From contig JACPYT010000002.1 in NCBI GenBank assembly GCA_016195805.1, positions 62,001-126,000 of the forward strand: a DNA stretch of 64,000 bases, in the 5' to 3' direction. This document shows positions 8,166 through 20,758 of this stretch, piece by piece; the first letter of the stretch is position 1, and each line of letters starts with the position of its first letter. The notes under the pieces were generated by a model. The model worked only from the letters and a program-made list of their open reading frames with translations. It did no database searches and was not told the origin of the DNA. Origin of the DNA: Hydrogenophilales bacterium. Its GTDB lineage: Bacteria > Pseudomonadota > Gammaproteobacteria > Burkholderiales > Thiobacillaceae. Position numbers and translations under genes: made by a program.

Positions 8166-9467
8166 ATGCAAGCAAATCTTGAAGTTCTCGAAGGACTGGT
8201 CCGGCGCCTGGACATCAGCGTGCCCATGGGGCAATTGGAAACCGAAGTGCAAAGTCGCCTCAAGCGCCTGGCACGCAACGTCAAGATGGACGGTTTCCGT
8301 CCGGGCAAGGCACCGCTCTCCGCCGTGGCCCGTCAGCATGGCCCGGGCGTGCGCCAGGAAGTACTGGGTGAAACCCTGCAGATGCGTTTCGGCGAGGCTG
8401 TGCAGGCACATCAGTTGAAGATCGCGGGTTACCCGCGCTTTGAGCCCAAAGCGGGGCAGGGAGACGCGGCAGCGGAAATGACCTTCAGTGCCAGTTTTGA
8501 GGTCTATCCTGAAGTGAAGATCGACGACCTCAGCGGCGGCAAAATCAGCCGTCCCGTCGTGAGCCTGAACGATGCCGATGTGCTCAAGACGCTGGAAGTC
8601 CTGCAGAAGCAGCGCCGTACGTTCGAATCCACCGATCGGGCCGCCATCGAAGGCGATCTGGTCAAGTTCGATTATCAGGGCACGGTCGACGGCGCAGCAT
8701 TCGAGGGCGGCAAGGGCGAAGACTTTGCCGCGGTGATCGGCGAAGGCCGGCTGCTGAAGGATTTCGAACAGAGCCTGACCGGGCTCAAGGCGGGCGACAG
8801 CAAGGGCTTCGACCTGACTTTCCCGGCCGACTATGCTGCCAGGGAGCTTGCCGGCAAGGCGGCGCACTTCGAGGTGCAGGTCAAGGACGTGCAGGCCCCG
8901 GTGCTGCCGCCGGTCGATACGGAATTTGCCAGGGCGCTGGGGGTCGAAGACGGCGACGTCGAGAAACTCAAGGCCGAGGTGAGGTCCAATCTGGAGCGTG
9001 AAGCGAAACGTCGCGTACAGGCGAAGCTGAAAGAGCAGACAATGGAACTGCTGCTGCAGAAAAGCACGCTGGGTCTGCCGCAGAGCCTGGTGGCGATGGA
9101 AACCGAGCGTCTGATGAAAATGACCGAAGCGGATATGCAGTCGCGTGGGGTTCAGACCATGAAGCTGTCTGCCGATATGTTTACAGGACAGGCCGAGCGC
9201 CGGGTTCGCCTGGGCCTGATCCTGGCCGAGATCGTGCAGGCGCACAAGCTGGTGGCCCAGCCCGAGCAGATTCGCAGTCTGATCCAGGAGCAGGCTCAGA
9301 GCTATGAGGAGCCGGAACAGGTGGTGCAGTGGTACTACCAGAGCCCGGAACGGATGCAGGAGATCGAGTCCCTGGCGCTGGAAGAGAATGTGGTAGCATG
9401 GGTTGCAGGTCAGGCCCAAGTGGAAGACGTGACAACCTCTTTTGAAGAATTGATGGGACGTGCCTGA
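8166..9467 (+). CDS. tig: Trigger factor (ribosome-bound chaperone and prolyl isomerase)
   Basis: Trigger factor binds ribosomal protein L23 at the tunnel exit and shields nascent chains. The 433-residue product has the ribosome-docking signature FRPGKAP near residue 45, a central FKBP-type domain (about 150-245, with [11 protein letters not shown]) and a helical C-terminal substrate cage. The ATG start has a good AGGAAG ribosome site; an open frame extends 24 codons upstream but would begin inside the tRNA. Its stop overlaps the clpP start (TGATG). The order tig-clpP-clpX-lon-hupB is a common proteobacterial block. Confidence 0.97.
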   Translation: MQANLEVLEGLVRRLDISVPMGQLETEVQSRLKRLARNVKMDGFRPGKAPLSAVARQHGPGVRQEVLGETLQMRFGEAVQAHQLKIAGYPRFEPKAGQGDAAAEMTFSASFEVYPEVKIDDLSGGKISRPVVSLNDADVLKTLEVLQKQRRTFESTDRAAIEGDLVKFDYQGTVDGAAFEGGKGEDFAAVIGEGRLLKDFEQSLTGLKAGDSKGFDLTFPADYAARELAGKAAHFEVQVKDVQAPVLPPVDTEFARALGVEDGDVEKLKAEVRSNLEREAKRRVQAKLKEQTMELLLQKSTLGLPQSLVAMETERLMKMTEADMQSRGVQTMKLSADMFTGQAERRVRLGLILAEIVQAHKLVAQPEQIRSLIQEQAQSYEEPEQVVQWYYQSPERMQEIESLALEENVVAWVAGQAQVEDVTTSFEELMGRA

Positions 9468-10123
9468 TGCGCATTGATTTTGAACGCGGTGTTTCCAATT
9501 CACAGCCCTTCGAACCGCAGGGTCTGGGGCTGGTGCCCATGGTCGTCGAGCAAAGCGGCCGTGGCGAGCGTGCCTACGACATTTACTCGCGCCTGCTCAA
9601 GGAGCGGGTCATTTTCCTGGTGGGCCCGGTGAACGACGCGACTGCCAACCTCGTGGTTGCGCAGATGCTGTTCCTCGAGTCGGAAAATCCCGACAAGGAC
9701 ATCTATTTCTATATCAACTCGCCCGGCGGCTCGGTCTCGGCCGGCCTGGCGATCTACGACACCATGCAGTTCATCAAGCCGGACGTGTCCACGCTCTGTA
9801 TCGGCCAGGCGGCCAGCATGGGTGCGTTCCTGCTGACCGCGGGCGCCAAGGGCAAGCGCTACTGTCTCCCGAACTCGCGCGTGATGATCCACCAGCCGCT
9901 GGGCGGTTTTCAGGGGCAGGCGTCGGATATCGAAATCCACGCCAAGGAGATCCTGTATCTGAAAGCGCGTCTCAACGACATGCTGGCGAAGCACACCGGG
10001 AAGACGCTGGATGAGATTGATCGCGACACCGATCGCGACAACTTCATGAGCGCGGACGAATCGGTGAACTACGGTCTGGTCGACAAGGTGCTGACCAGCC
10101 GCATCGAAGCATCAGGCAATTAA
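9467..10123 (+). CDS. clpP: ATP-dependent Clp protease proteolytic subunit
   Basis: ClpP forms the 14-subunit barrel in which ClpX- or ClpA-delivered proteins are cut. The serine nucleophile lies in [11 protein letters not shown] and the histidine in MIHQPLGG, with the aspartate further on, so the catalytic triad is complete. Length 218 residues, close to the E. coli enzyme. The start overlaps the trigger factor stop by one base and clpX follows 13 bases later, so production of protease and unfoldase is tied together. Confidence 0.97.
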   Translation: MRIDFERGVSNSQPFEPQGLGLVPMVVEQSGRGERAYDIYSRLLKERVIFLVGPVNDATANLVVAQMLFLESENPDKDIYFYINSPGGSVSAGLAIYDTMQFIKPDVSTLCIGQAASMGAFLLTAGAKGKRYCLPNSRVMIHQPLGGFQGQASDIEIHAKEILYLKARLNDMLAKHTGKTLDEIDRDTDRDNFMSADESVNYGLVDKVLTSRIEASGN

Positions 10124-10136
10124 GCAAGGAACTGGC

Positions 10137-11408
10137 ATGGCAGACAAAGGCTCGGGCGACAAACTTCTTTACTGCTCCTTCTGCGGCAAGAGCCAGCACG
10201 AGGTGCGCAAGCTGATTGCTGGGCCGTCGGTGTTCATCTGCGATGAATGCGTCGAACTGTGCAACGACATCATCCGCGAGGAAATCCAGCAGGCGGACAA
10301 CCAGAAGGGCGCGGGCTCTGATTTGCCGACTCCGCACGAAATCAGCGGCATTCTCGATCAGTACGTGATCGGCCAGAGCCAGGCCAAGAAAGCGCTGGCG
10401 GTGGCGGTCTACAACCATTACAAACGTCTGCGCAGCAATTCCGGAAGCGGCGAAGTCGAACTGGCCAAGAGCAATATCCTGCTGATCGGACCGACTGGCT
10501 CGGGCAAGACCCTGCTGGCGCAAACACTGGCGCGCTTGCTCAACGTCCCCTTCGTGATTGCCGACGCCACCACGCTGACCGAAGCCGGCTATGTCGGCGA
10601 GGATGTCGAGAACATCATCCAGAAGCTCTTGCAGAAGTGCGACTACGACGTCGACAAGGCCAAGCAGGGCATTGTTTACATTGATGAAATCGACAAGATA
10701 TCGCGCAAGGCCGACAACCCTTCTATCACCCGCGACGTTTCAGGCGAAGGCGTGCAGCAGGCGCTGCTGAAACTGATCGAAGGCACCACCGCTTCGGTAC
10801 CGCCGCAGGGCGGGCGCAAGCACCCGAATCAGGAATTCGTGCAGGTCGATACCAGCAATATCCTGTTCATCTGCGGCGGCGCATTCAGCGGGCTGGAAAA
10901 GGTCATCCGCGGCCGTACCGAAAAGGGTGGCATCGGCTTCGGCGCGCAGGTCAAGAACGTCGACGAGACCAAGCGTGATGCCGAGTTGTTGCATCAGGTT
11001 GAACCCGAAGATCTCATCAAATATGGCCTGATCCCGGAATTTGTCGGGCGTTTGCCGGTAGTGGCGACGCTCGATGAACTCGACGAGGTGGCCCTGGTAC
11101 AGATTCTCACCGAGCCGAAGAATGCACTGACCAAGCAGTTCGCCAAGCTCTTCAAGATGGAGGGCGTCGAGCTCGAATTCCGCGAAGATGCCTTGAACGC
11201 CATCGCCAAGCGTGCCCTGGCACGCCGCACCGGCGCGCGCGGCCTGCGCTCGATCATCGAACACGCCCTGCTCGACACCATGTACGACCTGCCTTCGCTC
11301 AAAGGGGTCAGCAAAGTGGTGGTGGACAACAGCCTGATCAATGGCGAAGGCCAGCCCCTGCTGATCTATTCCGAGCAGGACGAACAGCCGCTGGCTGCCG
11401 GCGCCTGA
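10137..11408 (+). CDS. clpX: ClpX unfoldase subunit of ClpXP
   Basis: ClpX recognises tagged substrates, unfolds them with ATP and feeds them into ClpP. The N-terminal zinc domain shows the four cysteines (CSFCGK and CDECVELC), the Walker A is GPTGSGKT near residue 120, the Walker B is [10 protein letters not shown], and the IGF loop that docks on ClpP is present as GIGFGAQV. At 423 residues it is a standard ClpX. AAGGAACTGGC precedes the ATG. An inverted repeat just after the stop may partly separate it from lon. Confidence 0.97.
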   Translation: MADKGSGDKLLYCSFCGKSQHEVRKLIAGPSVFICDECVELCNDIIREEIQQADNQKGAGSDLPTPHEISGILDQYVIGQSQAKKALAVAVYNHYKRLRSNSGSGEVELAKSNILLIGPTGSGKTLLAQTLARLLNVPFVIADATTLTEAGYVGEDVENIIQKLLQKCDYDVDKAKQGIVYIDEIDKISRKADNPSITRDVSGEGVQQALLKLIEGTTASVPPQGGRKHPNQEFVQVDTSNILFICGGAFSGLEKVIRGRTEKGGIGFGAQVKNVDETKRDAELLHQVEPEDLIKYGLIPEFVGRLPVVATLDELDEVALVQILTEPKNALTKQFAKLFKMEGVELEFREDALNAIAKRALARRTGARGLRSIIEHALLDTMYDLPSLKGVSKVVVDNSLINGEGQPLLIYSEQDEQPLAAGA

Positions 11409-11413
11409 CACGG

Positions 11414-11442
11414 GATGGCTGATGGGGAACCTGTCAGCCATC
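11414..11442 (+). terminator. Hairpin after clpX, without a T-run
   Basis: GATGGCTGA and TCAGCCATC form a perfect nine-pair stem around an 11-base loop, directly after clpX. There is no following run of T, so it may be an attenuator or an RNA-stabilising 3' end and not a full terminator. Confidence 0.4.
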
Positions 11443-11469
11443 TTGAATTCCAAACTATGCCCCCCAATT
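11442..11469 (+). promoter_or_regulatory. sigma32 (heat-shock) type promoter of lon
   Basis: CTTGAA and CCCCAATT are separated by 14 bases, which fits the sigma32 consensus CTTGAA-N13-15-CCCCATNT with one mismatch. The predicted start falls near 11477, about 50 bases before the lon ATG. Lon is a classic sigma32-controlled gene in E. coli, which strengthens the call; activity here is inferred. Confidence 0.62.
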
Positions 11470-11526
11470 GTGGATGAGCGTGGTTGACATGCCGCGCATC
11501 CTTTCCTCAACCCTTACCAGGAAATC

Positions 11527-13944
<2,418 letters not shown>

Positions 13945-13966
13945 GTATTTTCTACCCACCCGTCCG

Positions 13967-13994
13967 AATCCCGCGCCAGTCGCGGGATTTTTTT
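13967..13994 (+). terminator. Rho-independent terminator of lon
   Basis: ATCCCGCG and CGCGGGAT pair perfectly around a five-base loop and are followed by seven T. It closes the lon transcript just before the separate hupB promoter. Confidence 0.88.
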
Positions 13995-14015
13995 GTCAGC
14001 CCCCCGGGAAACCGC

Positions 14016-14045
14016 TTGACACAAGGTTTTGCGGGTTGCTATAAA
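14016..14045 (+). promoter_or_regulatory. sigma70 promoter of hupB
   Basis: A consensus TTGACA and a TATAAA box are separated by 18 bases, placing the start near 14052 and leaving a leader of about 40 bases. This is one of the best sigma70 matches in the window, consistent with very high expression of HU. Confidence 0.8.
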
Positions 14046-14092
14046 AGCGCCCACAGGGTTTTCCTGTGCCACTTGAGTGAAGGGGACAACAC

Positions 14093-14365
14093 GTGAACAA
14101 ATCCGAATTGATTGATGCCATCGCCGACTCGGCAGACATTTCCAAAGCTGCTGCCGGTCGCGCGCTGGATGCAACGGTCGAGGCAGTCAAGAAAGCGCTG
14201 AAGAAGGGCGACATGGTGACGCTGGTGGGTTTCGGCAGCTTCTATGTCGGCAAGCGCGCCGCCCGTACCGGCCGTAATCCGCGCACCGGCGCAACCATCA
14301 AGATCAAGGCCGCCAAGGTGCCGAAGTTCCGTGCCGGCAAAGGTCTGAAAGACGCCATCAATTAA
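14093..14365 (+). CDS. hupB: DNA-binding protein HU-beta
   Basis: HU bends and compacts DNA as a dimer in the nucleoid. The 90-residue sequence has the family helix pair, the GFGSFYV turn, and the DNA-intercalating arm [14 protein letters not shown] with its proline. The start is GTG, preceded by AAGGGGA. HU beside lon is a conserved arrangement in proteobacteria. Expression is driven by its own strong promoter between lon and this gene. Confidence 0.96.
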   Translation: MNKSELIDAIADSADISKAAAGRALDATVEAVKKALKKGDMVTLVGFGSFYVGKRAARTGRNPRTGATIKIKAAKVPKFRAGKGLKDAIN

Positions 14366-14385
14366 TAATAAAGTCTGCTTTGTAC

Positions 14386-14415
14386 TTGGCAGGATCGAGA
14401 AAAATGTTGTAAAAT
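14386..14415 (+). promoter_or_regulatory. sigma70 promoter of the tRNA-Val/tRNA-Asp pair
   Basis: TTGGCA and TAAAAT are 18 bases apart, with the -10 box ending 13 bases before the tRNA. The two tRNAs and a single terminator after the second suggest a common transcript. Confidence 0.6.
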
Positions 14416-14428
14416 TTTGGTCTTTGTC

Positions 14429-14504
14429 GGGTGCTTAGCTCAGCTGGTAGAGCGTCGCCCTTACAAGGCGAATGTCGGGGGTTCGAACCCCTCAGCACCC
14501 ACCA
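14429..14504 (+). tRNA. tRNA-Val (anticodon TAC)
   Basis: A 76-base tRNA with encoded CCA. Acceptor arms GGGTGCT and AGCACCC pair, the anticodon loop CTTACAA shows TAC, and the T arm is GGGGGTTCGAACCCCT. First of two tRNAs in tandem. Confidence 0.97.
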
Positions 14505-14563
14505 GCAGGGTCAAAATAAGCGGTCGAGTTTAAGCAGTACAGTTTTGTAGTTTGTGGTACTTG

Positions 14564-14640
14564 GGAGTGGTAGTTCAGTTGGTTAGAATACCGGCCTGTC
14601 ACGCCGGGGGTCGCGGGTTCGAGTCCCGTCCACTCCGCCA
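14564..14640 (+). tRNA. tRNA-Asp (anticodon GTC)
   Basis: A 77-base tRNA with encoded CCA. GGAGTGG pairs with CCACTCC, the discriminator is G as expected for aspartate, and the anticodon loop CTGTCAC shows GTC. It lies 59 bases after tRNA-Val. Confidence 0.97.
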
Positions 14641-14647
14641 ACATCAG

Positions 14648-14675
14648 AAAAGGCGAACGCGAGTTCGCCTTTTTT
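14648..14675 (+). terminator. Terminator of the tRNA-Val/tRNA-Asp transcript
   Basis: GGCGAAC and GTTCGCC form a seven-pair stem around a GCGA tetraloop and are followed by six T, directly after tRNA-Asp. Confidence 0.85.
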
Positions 14676-14793
14676 CATTTCAACTTTTCGCATTCATGCT
14701 TTTCTCCGCCACATTATTTAATCGCAGCGGGGTGAGACGCGAGGCGCAAAGTGCGCGAAAATTCGCGCTGACGTTTTTTCCGGAGTAGAGACT

Positions 14794-16689
14794 GTGCTCG
14801 AAGCAATCCGTAAGCATGCGCAGGGCTGGCTGGCCAAAGTCATACTGGGTTTGATCGCGCTGACATTCGCCCTGTTTGGCATTGATTCCTACATGAAGGG
14901 CGACAAAAGTGGCGCCATGGTCGCCCAGGTCGGCGATGTGGGGATTTCGCGCGAAGAGCTGGCGCGGGAAATCCAGACGCAGACCGATCGCATGCGCGAG
15001 GCGATGGGCCCCGCGTTCGATCCGGCTGTCGCCGAAACCGCCGATTTCCGTAAACAGGTGCTCGATAGTCTGATTGAGCGCAAGGCACTGCTGCAGGATG
15101 CGCAGAAAAACAAATTCCTGGCGCCCGACGCGTACCTTGCATCCGTTCTTGCGCAGATTCCCGCCTTCCAGCAGGACGGCAAATTTTCCCAGCAGCGTTA
15201 TGAAGCGGTACTGCACCAGAATGGCCGCACGCCTGCCCAGTTTGAAAACGAGCTGCGCCAGGGCTTCATGCTGGATGTCGTGACCAGCCCGGTGACGCTC
15301 GCTGCTTTCCCGTCGAATACGTCGCTGACGCAGCTTGCCCGCCTGGTCTCGCAGCAGCGTGAAATCGCCTGGGCCGATCTGTCTGCCTCCACGGTTGCGT
15401 CGCAGGTGAAGGTGACGCAAGCCGATGTGGAGCGCGATTATGCGGCTCACAAGGCCGAGTTCACCGAACCCGAACAAATCCGCGTTGAGTATCTGGTGCT
15501 CGACAAGGCGAGCGTGGCTGCCGGCATTGCGGTGAGCGACCAGGCGGTCGCGGACTACTATGCGGCCAATACGGCGCAATTCGGACGTCCCGAGCAGCGC
15601 AGTGCGAGCCACATCCTCATAGCGGTGGATAAAAATGCCGATGCCGCGACCCGTGCCAAGGCCAAGGCCAAGGCGACCGAGTTGGTTCAGATCCTGCAGA
15701 AATCGCCGGAACGTTTTGCCGAACTGGCGCGGGCCCAATCGCAGGATCCGGGTTCAGCCGCACAGGGTGGCAGCCTGGGGAGTTTTGCGCGCGGTATGAT
15801 GGTCAAGCCGTTCGACGATGCCGTGTTCAGCATGAAACCCCACGAAATCCGTGGGCCGGTGGAAAGCGATTTCGGTTATCACATCATCCGGCTGGATGGC
15901 ATCCAGCCGGCCAAAGTTGCGCCGCTGAACGAGGTGCGTGCGGAAGTCATTGAAGACGTGCGCAAACAGCAGGCACAGAAAGCCTTTGCGGATCTGGCCG
16001 ACAGCTTCAGCAACCTCGTGTACGAAAACGCGAATTCCCTGCAGCCTGCCGCTGCTGCGGCCAAGCTCAGTGTCAAGCAAAGCGACTGGATGAGCGCCAA
16101 GACGGCGCCGGCGCCGTTCAACAACGCCACCCTGTCGGCAGCGCTGTTCAGTCCTGATTCGATCAAGTCGAAGCAGAACACCGACGCCATCGAGGTGCAG
16201 CCTGGCGTGCTGGTGGCGGCACGGGTGATCGATCATCGCCCGGCGCGGCTGCGTCCGCTGGCCGAAGTGTCGGCGGCAATCGAGGCCAGGCTGCACGCTG
16301 AACAGACCGCAAAACTGTTGGCACAAAAGGGCGAAGCCACCATCCAGGCGCTGGCAAAGGGCGACGAAGCGGGCCTGAACTGGTCGGCGTTCAAGGTGGT
16401 GGGACGTCAGCCGTTTGCCGAACTGGATGCGGCGGGCATCAAGGCGGTCTTCCGGGTGAAGACCGACAAGCTGCCGGCCTATACCGGTTTTGCGCGTCCA
16501 GACGGCTCGTATCGAATCGTGCGGGTGAGCCGTGTGGTCGAGACGTCCGCGCCGGATGCCATGCTGCTGGGGTCGATTGCCTCCGGCGTGACCCAGGCAC
16601 AGCAGCGTGCGGATATGAAGGCGATGCTTGCATTGATCATGGCGGGCGAGAAAGTGACCATCAAGCCCAATGCGGTCGACGGCAGATAA
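14794..16689 (+). CDS. ppiD: PpiD-type periplasmic foldase (SurA N-terminal and PpiC domains)
   Basis: This 631-residue protein is anchored by one N-terminal helix (about residues 14-32, AKVILGLIALTFALFGI) and otherwise faces the periplasm, where PpiD-type foldases meet proteins leaving the Sec channel. A SurA-like helical region is followed by a parvulin (PpiC) domain at roughly 265-370, starting RSASHILIAVD. The C-terminal third is another SurA-like helical part. It starts with GTG, with GGAG eleven bases upstream. Placement after lon-hupB is the same as in E. coli, which supports ppiD. Confidence 0.92.
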   Translation: MLEAIRKHAQGWLAKVILGLIALTFALFGIDSYMKGDKSGAMVAQVGDVGISREELAREIQTQTDRMREAMGPAFDPAVAETADFRKQVLDSLIERKALLQDAQKNKFLAPDAYLASVLAQIPAFQQDGKFSQQRYEAVLHQNGRTPAQFENELRQGFMLDVVTSPVTLAAFPSNTSLTQLARLVSQQREIAWADLSASTVASQVKVTQADVERDYAAHKAEFTEPEQIRVEYLVLDKASVAAGIAVSDQAVADYYAANTAQFGRPEQRSASHILIAVDKNADAATRAKAKAKATELVQILQKSPERFAELARAQSQDPGSAAQGGSLGSFARGMMVKPFDDAVFSMKPHEIRGPVESDFGYHIIRLDGIQPAKVAPLNEVRAEVIEDVRKQQAQKAFADLADSFSNLVYENANSLQPAAAAAKLSVKQSDWMSAKTAPAPFNNATLSAALFSPDSIKSKQNTDAIEVQPGVLVAARVIDHRPARLRPLAEVSAAIEARLHAEQTAKLLAQKGEATIQALAKGDEAGLNWSAFKVVGRQPFAELDAAGIKAVFRVKTDKLPAYTGFARPDGSYRIVRVSRVVETSAPDAMLLGSIASGVTQAQQRADMKAMLALIMAGEKVTIKPNAVDGR

Positions 16690-16712
16690 CCCCACCCGTT
16701 TGGCTGCCCCAT

Positions 16713-16740
16713 AAAAAACGCGCCTTACGGCGCGTTTTTT
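16713..16740. terminator. Bidirectional terminator between ppiD and fabI
   Basis: CGCGCC-TTAC-GGCGCG is flanked by six A on the left and six T on the right, so it can stop transcription from both converging genes. Confidence 0.88.
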
Positions 16741-16757
16741 ATGCTGTACCGATCGGA

Positions 16758-17540
16758 TCAGTCAGACCCGCCGGCGGTGGTGTTGAAGCCTGCGTCGACG
16801 TAGGTGATTTCTCCGGTGATGCCGGATGCCAGGTCGGAGAGCAGGAAAGCGGCGGCATTACCGACTTCATCGATAGTGACGTTGCGGCGCAGCGGCGCAT
16901 TCTTGGCGACGAGGTCGAGCTTTTCGCCGAAATTGGCGATGCCGCTGGCGGCCAAAGTCTTGATCGGGCCGGCCGACACTGCGTTGACGCGGATGCCCTT
17001 GGGGCCGAGGCTTTGCGCCATGTAGTACACGTTCGATTCGAGGCTGGCCTTGGCTAGGCCCATCACGTTGTAGTTGGGGGCGGAGCGGATCGCGCCGAGG
17101 TAGGACAGGGTCAGCAGCGCCGCCTTGCGACCTTGCATCATCGGCAGCGCGGCCTTGGCCAGGGCGGCAAAGCTGTAGGAACTGATGTCGTGGGCGATGC
17201 GGAAGTTTTCGCGGGTGACTGCCGTGAGGTAGTCGCCGGAAAGCGCCTCCTTCGGCGCGAATGCGATCGAATGCACCAGGCCATCGAAACCGTCCCAGTG
17301 CTTGCCGAGCTCGGCGAACAGCGCATCGATCTGCTCGTCGCTGCCGACGTCGCACGGAAACACCAGGCTGGAGCCGAACTCGCCGGCGAATTCGGTGACG
17401 CGGTCCTTGATGCGCTCACCCTGGTAGGTGAAGGCCAGCTCGGCGCCTTCACGCTTGCATGCCGCAGCAATGCCATAGGCGATGGAACGGTTGGATATCA
17501 CGCCGGTGATCAGCAAGCGTTTTCCTGCAAGAAAGCCCAT
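16758..17540 (-). CDS. fabI: Enoyl-[acyl-carrier-protein] reductase (NADH)
   Basis: FabI performs the last reduction in each round of fatty acid elongation and is the target of triclosan and isoniazid-like drugs. The 260-residue protein has the FabI-type nucleotide site [13 protein letters not shown], and the catalytic pair of the YxxxxxxK type in YNVMGLAK (about residues 156-163). The C-terminus keeps the substrate-loop region [19 protein letters not shown]. It is transcribed alone, converging with ppiD and diverging from the ABC importer operon across 78 bases. Confidence 0.96.
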   Translation of the reverse strand: MGFLAGKRLLITGVISNRSIAYGIAAACKREGAELAFTYQGERIKDRVTEFAGEFGSSLVFPCDVGSDEQIDALFAELGKHWDGFDGLVHSIAFAPKEALSGDYLTAVTRENFRIAHDISSYSFAALAKAALPMMQGRKAALLTLSYLGAIRSAPNYNVMGLAKASLESNVYYMAQSLGPKGIRVNAVSAGPIKTLAASGIANFGEKLDLVAKNAPLRRNVTIDEVGNAAAFLLSDLASGITGEITYVDAGFNTTAGGSD

Positions 17541-17618
17541 GATGGTCTCGAAGAAAGAGTTGAGTAGCCGTGGATTATAACGGCTGACGCTGACGACGCG
17601 CTTGGGTACACTTGCGGC

Positions 17619-19781
17619 ATGGTGCGCATCGGGTCGATTTTATTGAGGATGGGGCTGCTGGGAATTGGCCTGAGCCTGCTGGCGGGCTGCTCCGACAACT
17701 GGAACAATCCCTATCCCGACAGCGAGGCGCGCGCCAATGTGTTGTACAGCGCCTTTTCCGAACGCCCCAAGCATCTCGACCCGGCGCGCTCCTACAGCTC
17801 GAACGAAGCCGAGTTCACCGGGCAGATCTACGAGCCGCCGCTGCAATACCACTTTCTCAAGCGTCCCTACACGCTGATCCCGCTGACGGCCGAGGCCGTG
17901 CCCAAGCCGCGGTATGTCGACGCTGCAGGCAAGCCGCTTGCCGACGATGCGCCGTCTTCAGCCATCGCCGAGAGCGTGTACGAAATCCGCATCCGTCCCG
18001 GGATACGCTACCAGCCGCATCCGGCGTTTGCGCGCGATGTGGCGGGCCGCTATTTTTATCATGCGCTGGATGCCGCAGCGACGGCAGGGAAGACGCGGAT
18101 CAGCGACTTCACACAGACGGGCACCCGCGAACTCGTCGCGGCCGACTATGTGTACGAGATCAAGCGACTGGCCAATCCCAGGTTGAGCTCACCAATTTTT
18201 GGCCTGATGTCGGAGCACATCGTGGGCCTGAAGGCACTCGGCGACGCGCTGGAAAAGGCGGCCAGGACGCATCCCGATGCGGCGCTGAACCTGAATGATT
18301 TCCCGCTTGCGGGCGCGGAAGTGGTGGACCGCTACACCTATCGCATCCACATCAAGGGCAAATACCCGCAGTTCATCTACTGGCTGGCGATGCCTTTTTT
18401 TGCACCGGTTCCGTGGGAGGCGGAGGCTTTCTATGCGCAGCCAGGCATGGCGGACAGGAATCTCACCCTCGATTGGCAGCCGGTCGGCACCGGTCCCTAC
18501 TATCTGGCGGAGAACGATCCCAACCGCCGCATGGTGCTGAAGAAGAATCCCTACTTCCACGGCGAAACCTATCCCGTGGACGGCGATGCGGAAGATCGTC
18601 AGGCCGGCTTGCTGGCGGATGCCGGCAAGCCGCTGCCATTCGTCGATGAGGCCGTGTTCAGCCTGGAAAAGGAGACCATTCCTTACTGGAGCAAGTTTCT
18701 GCAGGGTTACTACGACAGCTCCGGCATCAGCTCGGACAGCTTCGACCAGGCCATCCAGTTCTCGGCAGGCGGTGCTCCACAGCTGACCGACAGCATGCGC
18801 GGCAAGGACATCCACCTCATCACCACCGTAGCGGCGTCGATCTGGTATGTGGGGTTCAACATGCTCGACCCGGTGGTTGGCGGCCTGGGGGAGGACCGCC
18901 GCAAGCTACGGCAGGCGATCTCCATCGCCTTCGATTACGACGAATTCATTTCCATTTTTCTCAACGGCCGCGGTATTCCGGCGCAGGGTCCGATTCCGCC
19001 TGGGCTGTTCGGCTATGTCGACGGCGTGGCGGGGCTGAATCCGTATGTGTACGAAGCACGCGGCGGAAAAATCGTGCGACGCTCCATCGACGTGGCGAAG
19101 AAACTGCTGGCCGAGGCGGGCTATCCGAATGGCCGCAACGCCAAGACCGGCGCGCCGCTGATCCTGTATTTCGACACCATGGCGAGCGGCCCCGACGCCA
19201 AGTCGCGGCTCGACTGGATGAAGAAGCAGCTCGACAAGCTCAACATCCAGTTGGTCGTGCGTGGCACCGATTACAACCGGTTCCAGGACAAGATGCGCAA
19301 GGGCAATGCCCAGTTGTTCGAATGGGGCTGGAACGCCGACTATCCGGACCCGGAAAACTTCTTCTTTCTGCTTTATGGCCCGAACAAGAAAGTGGCCAGC
19401 GGCGGCGAGAACGCGGCCAACTACGACAACCCGGAATTCAACCGTCTGTTCGAGCGCATGAAGGACATGGACAACGGCCCCGAACGCCAGCACGTGATCG
19501 ATGCCATGCTTGGGATCGTGCGCCGCGACGCGCCGTGGATCTTCGCCTACTACCCCAAATCCTTTGGCCTCACCCACGATTGGCTGCATAACGTCAAACC
19601 CAACCTGATGGCCAACAATACGCTCAAGTACCGGCGCATCGACCCGGATCTGCGCGCAGCCCGTCGCGCGGAATGGAACCGGCCCGTACTGTGGCCGATC
19701 GTACTGCTGGTCGGCGGGCTGGTTGTCGTCATTGCGCCGGCGGTGATTGCCTGGCGCAGACATGAAAGGAAGCTGGCCTGA
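17619..19781 (+). CDS. Extracellular solute-binding protein, family 5 (peptide-type ABC importer)
   Basis: A 720-residue periplasmic binding protein of the Dpp/Opp/Yej type that would deliver peptides or similar ligands to the permeases encoded next. The first 24 residues are a lipoprotein signal ending in the lipobox LLAGC. The family-5 domain follows, with [10 protein letters not shown] and the typical C-terminal [15 protein letters not shown]. Unusually, a second hydrophobic helix ([21 protein letters not shown]) and a basic tail RRHERKLA end the protein, so it may be anchored at both ends. An internal ATG at codon 11 is an alternative start. Its stop overlaps the next start (TGATG). Confidence 0.88.
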   Translation: MVRIGSILLRMGLLGIGLSLLAGCSDNWNNPYPDSEARANVLYSAFSERPKHLDPARSYSSNEAEFTGQIYEPPLQYHFLKRPYTLIPLTAEAVPKPRYVDAAGKPLADDAPSSAIAESVYEIRIRPGIRYQPHPAFARDVAGRYFYHALDAAATAGKTRISDFTQTGTRELVAADYVYEIKRLANPRLSSPIFGLMSEHIVGLKALGDALEKAARTHPDAALNLNDFPLAGAEVVDRYTYRIHIKGKYPQFIYWLAMPFFAPVPWEAEAFYAQPGMADRNLTLDWQPVGTGPYYLAENDPNRRMVLKKNPYFHGETYPVDGDAEDRQAGLLADAGKPLPFVDEAVFSLEKETIPYWSKFLQGYYDSSGISSDSFDQAIQFSAGGAPQLTDSMRGKDIHLITTVAASIWYVGFNMLDPVVGGLGEDRRKLRQAISIAFDYDEFISIFLNGRGIPAQGPIPPGLFGYVDGVAGLNPYVYEARGGKIVRRSIDVAKKLLAEAGYPNGRNAKTGAPLILYFDTMASGPDAKSRLDWMKKQLDKLNIQLVVRGTDYNRFQDKMRKGNAQLFEWGWNADYPDPENFFFLLYGPNKKVASGGENAANYDNPEFNRLFERMKDMDNGPERQHVIDAMLGIVRRDAPWIFAYYPKSFGLTHDWLHNVKPNLMANNTLKYRRIDPDLRAARRAEWNRPVLWPIVLLVGGLVVVIAPAVIAWRRHERKLA

Positions 19782-20758
19782 TGTTCGCCTACATCCTGCG
19801 CCGCCTGCTGTATGCCATCCCGATCCTGATCGGGGTCAACCTGCTGACTTTTGCGCTGTTCTTCGTCGTCAATACGCCGGACGACATGGCGCGGCTGCAG
19901 CTCGGCGCCAAGCACGTGACGCCGGATGCGATCGAGCGCTGGAAGGTCGAGCACGGCTACGATAAGCCGCTGCTTCTGGACAGCAAGGCGACGGGCAGCG
20001 CGCAGTTCACCGACACGATTTTCTTCCGGCACTCGGCGGCGATGTTCGCGTTCCAATTCGGCAAGGGCGACGACGGCCGCGACATCGCCAACGAGATCCG
20101 TACGCGCATGTGGCCGAGCCTGGCGATCGCGCTGCCGGTATTCGTCATCGGCCTCCTGGTCAACATTACCTTCGCGCTGCTGATGGTGTTCTTCCGCACC
20201 ACCTATCTCGATCTCTGGGGAGTGGTGTTGTGCGTGGTTCTGATGTCGGTCTCCGGGCTGTTCTACATCATCGCCGGCCAATATTTCATCGCCAAATTAT
20301 GGGATCTGCTGCCGATCTCGGGCTATGCGGGCGGCATCAATGGGTTCAAGTTCGTACTTTTGCCCGTGCTGGTCAGCGTGGCGGCGGGACTCGGCAGCGG
20401 TGCGCGCTGGTACCGCACCATCTTCCTCGAGGAAATCGGCAAGGACTACGTGCGCACCGCGCGTGCCAAGGGTCTGGGCGAGGTGCGCGTGCTGTTCCGC
20501 CATGTGCTGAAGAACGGCATGATCCCGATCCTGACCGGTGCCGTGGTGGTGCTGCCGCTGCTGTTCATGGGCAGCCTCATCACCGAATCCTTCTTCGGCA
20601 TCCCCGGACTCGGCAGCTACACGATCGACGCGATCCAGGCTCAGGATTTCGCGGTGGTGCGCGCGATGGTGTTCCTGGGATCCTTCCTCTATATCGTCGG
20701 GCTGATCCTTACCGACATTTCCTATTCGTGGGTGGATCCGCGGGTGCGGCTGCAATGA
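19781..20758 (+). CDS. ABC importer permease 1 (DppB/YejB type)
   Basis: A 325-residue inner-membrane subunit with six hydrophobic segments and the N-terminal [19 protein letters not shown] that marks DppB-like permeases. The coupling (EAA) loop is in YVRTARAKGLGEVRVLFRH, which contacts the ATPase. Between helices 1 and 2 is a periplasmic stretch of about 80 residues. It overlaps both neighbours (TGATG before, ATGA after). The substrate cannot be told from the sequence. Confidence 0.9.
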   Translation: MFAYILRRLLYAIPILIGVNLLTFALFFVVNTPDDMARLQLGAKHVTPDAIERWKVEHGYDKPLLLDSKATGSAQFTDTIFFRHSAAMFAFQFGKGDDGRDIANEIRTRMWPSLAIALPVFVIGLLVNITFALLMVFFRTTYLDLWGVVLCVVLMSVSGLFYIIAGQYFIAKLWDLLPISGYAGGINGFKFVLLPVLVSVAAGLGSGARWYRTIFLEEIGKDYVRTARAKGLGEVRVLFRHVLKNGMIPILTGAVVVLPLLFMGSLITESFFGIPGLGSYTIDAIQAQDFAVVRAMVFLGSFLYIVGLILTDISYSWVDPRVRLQ

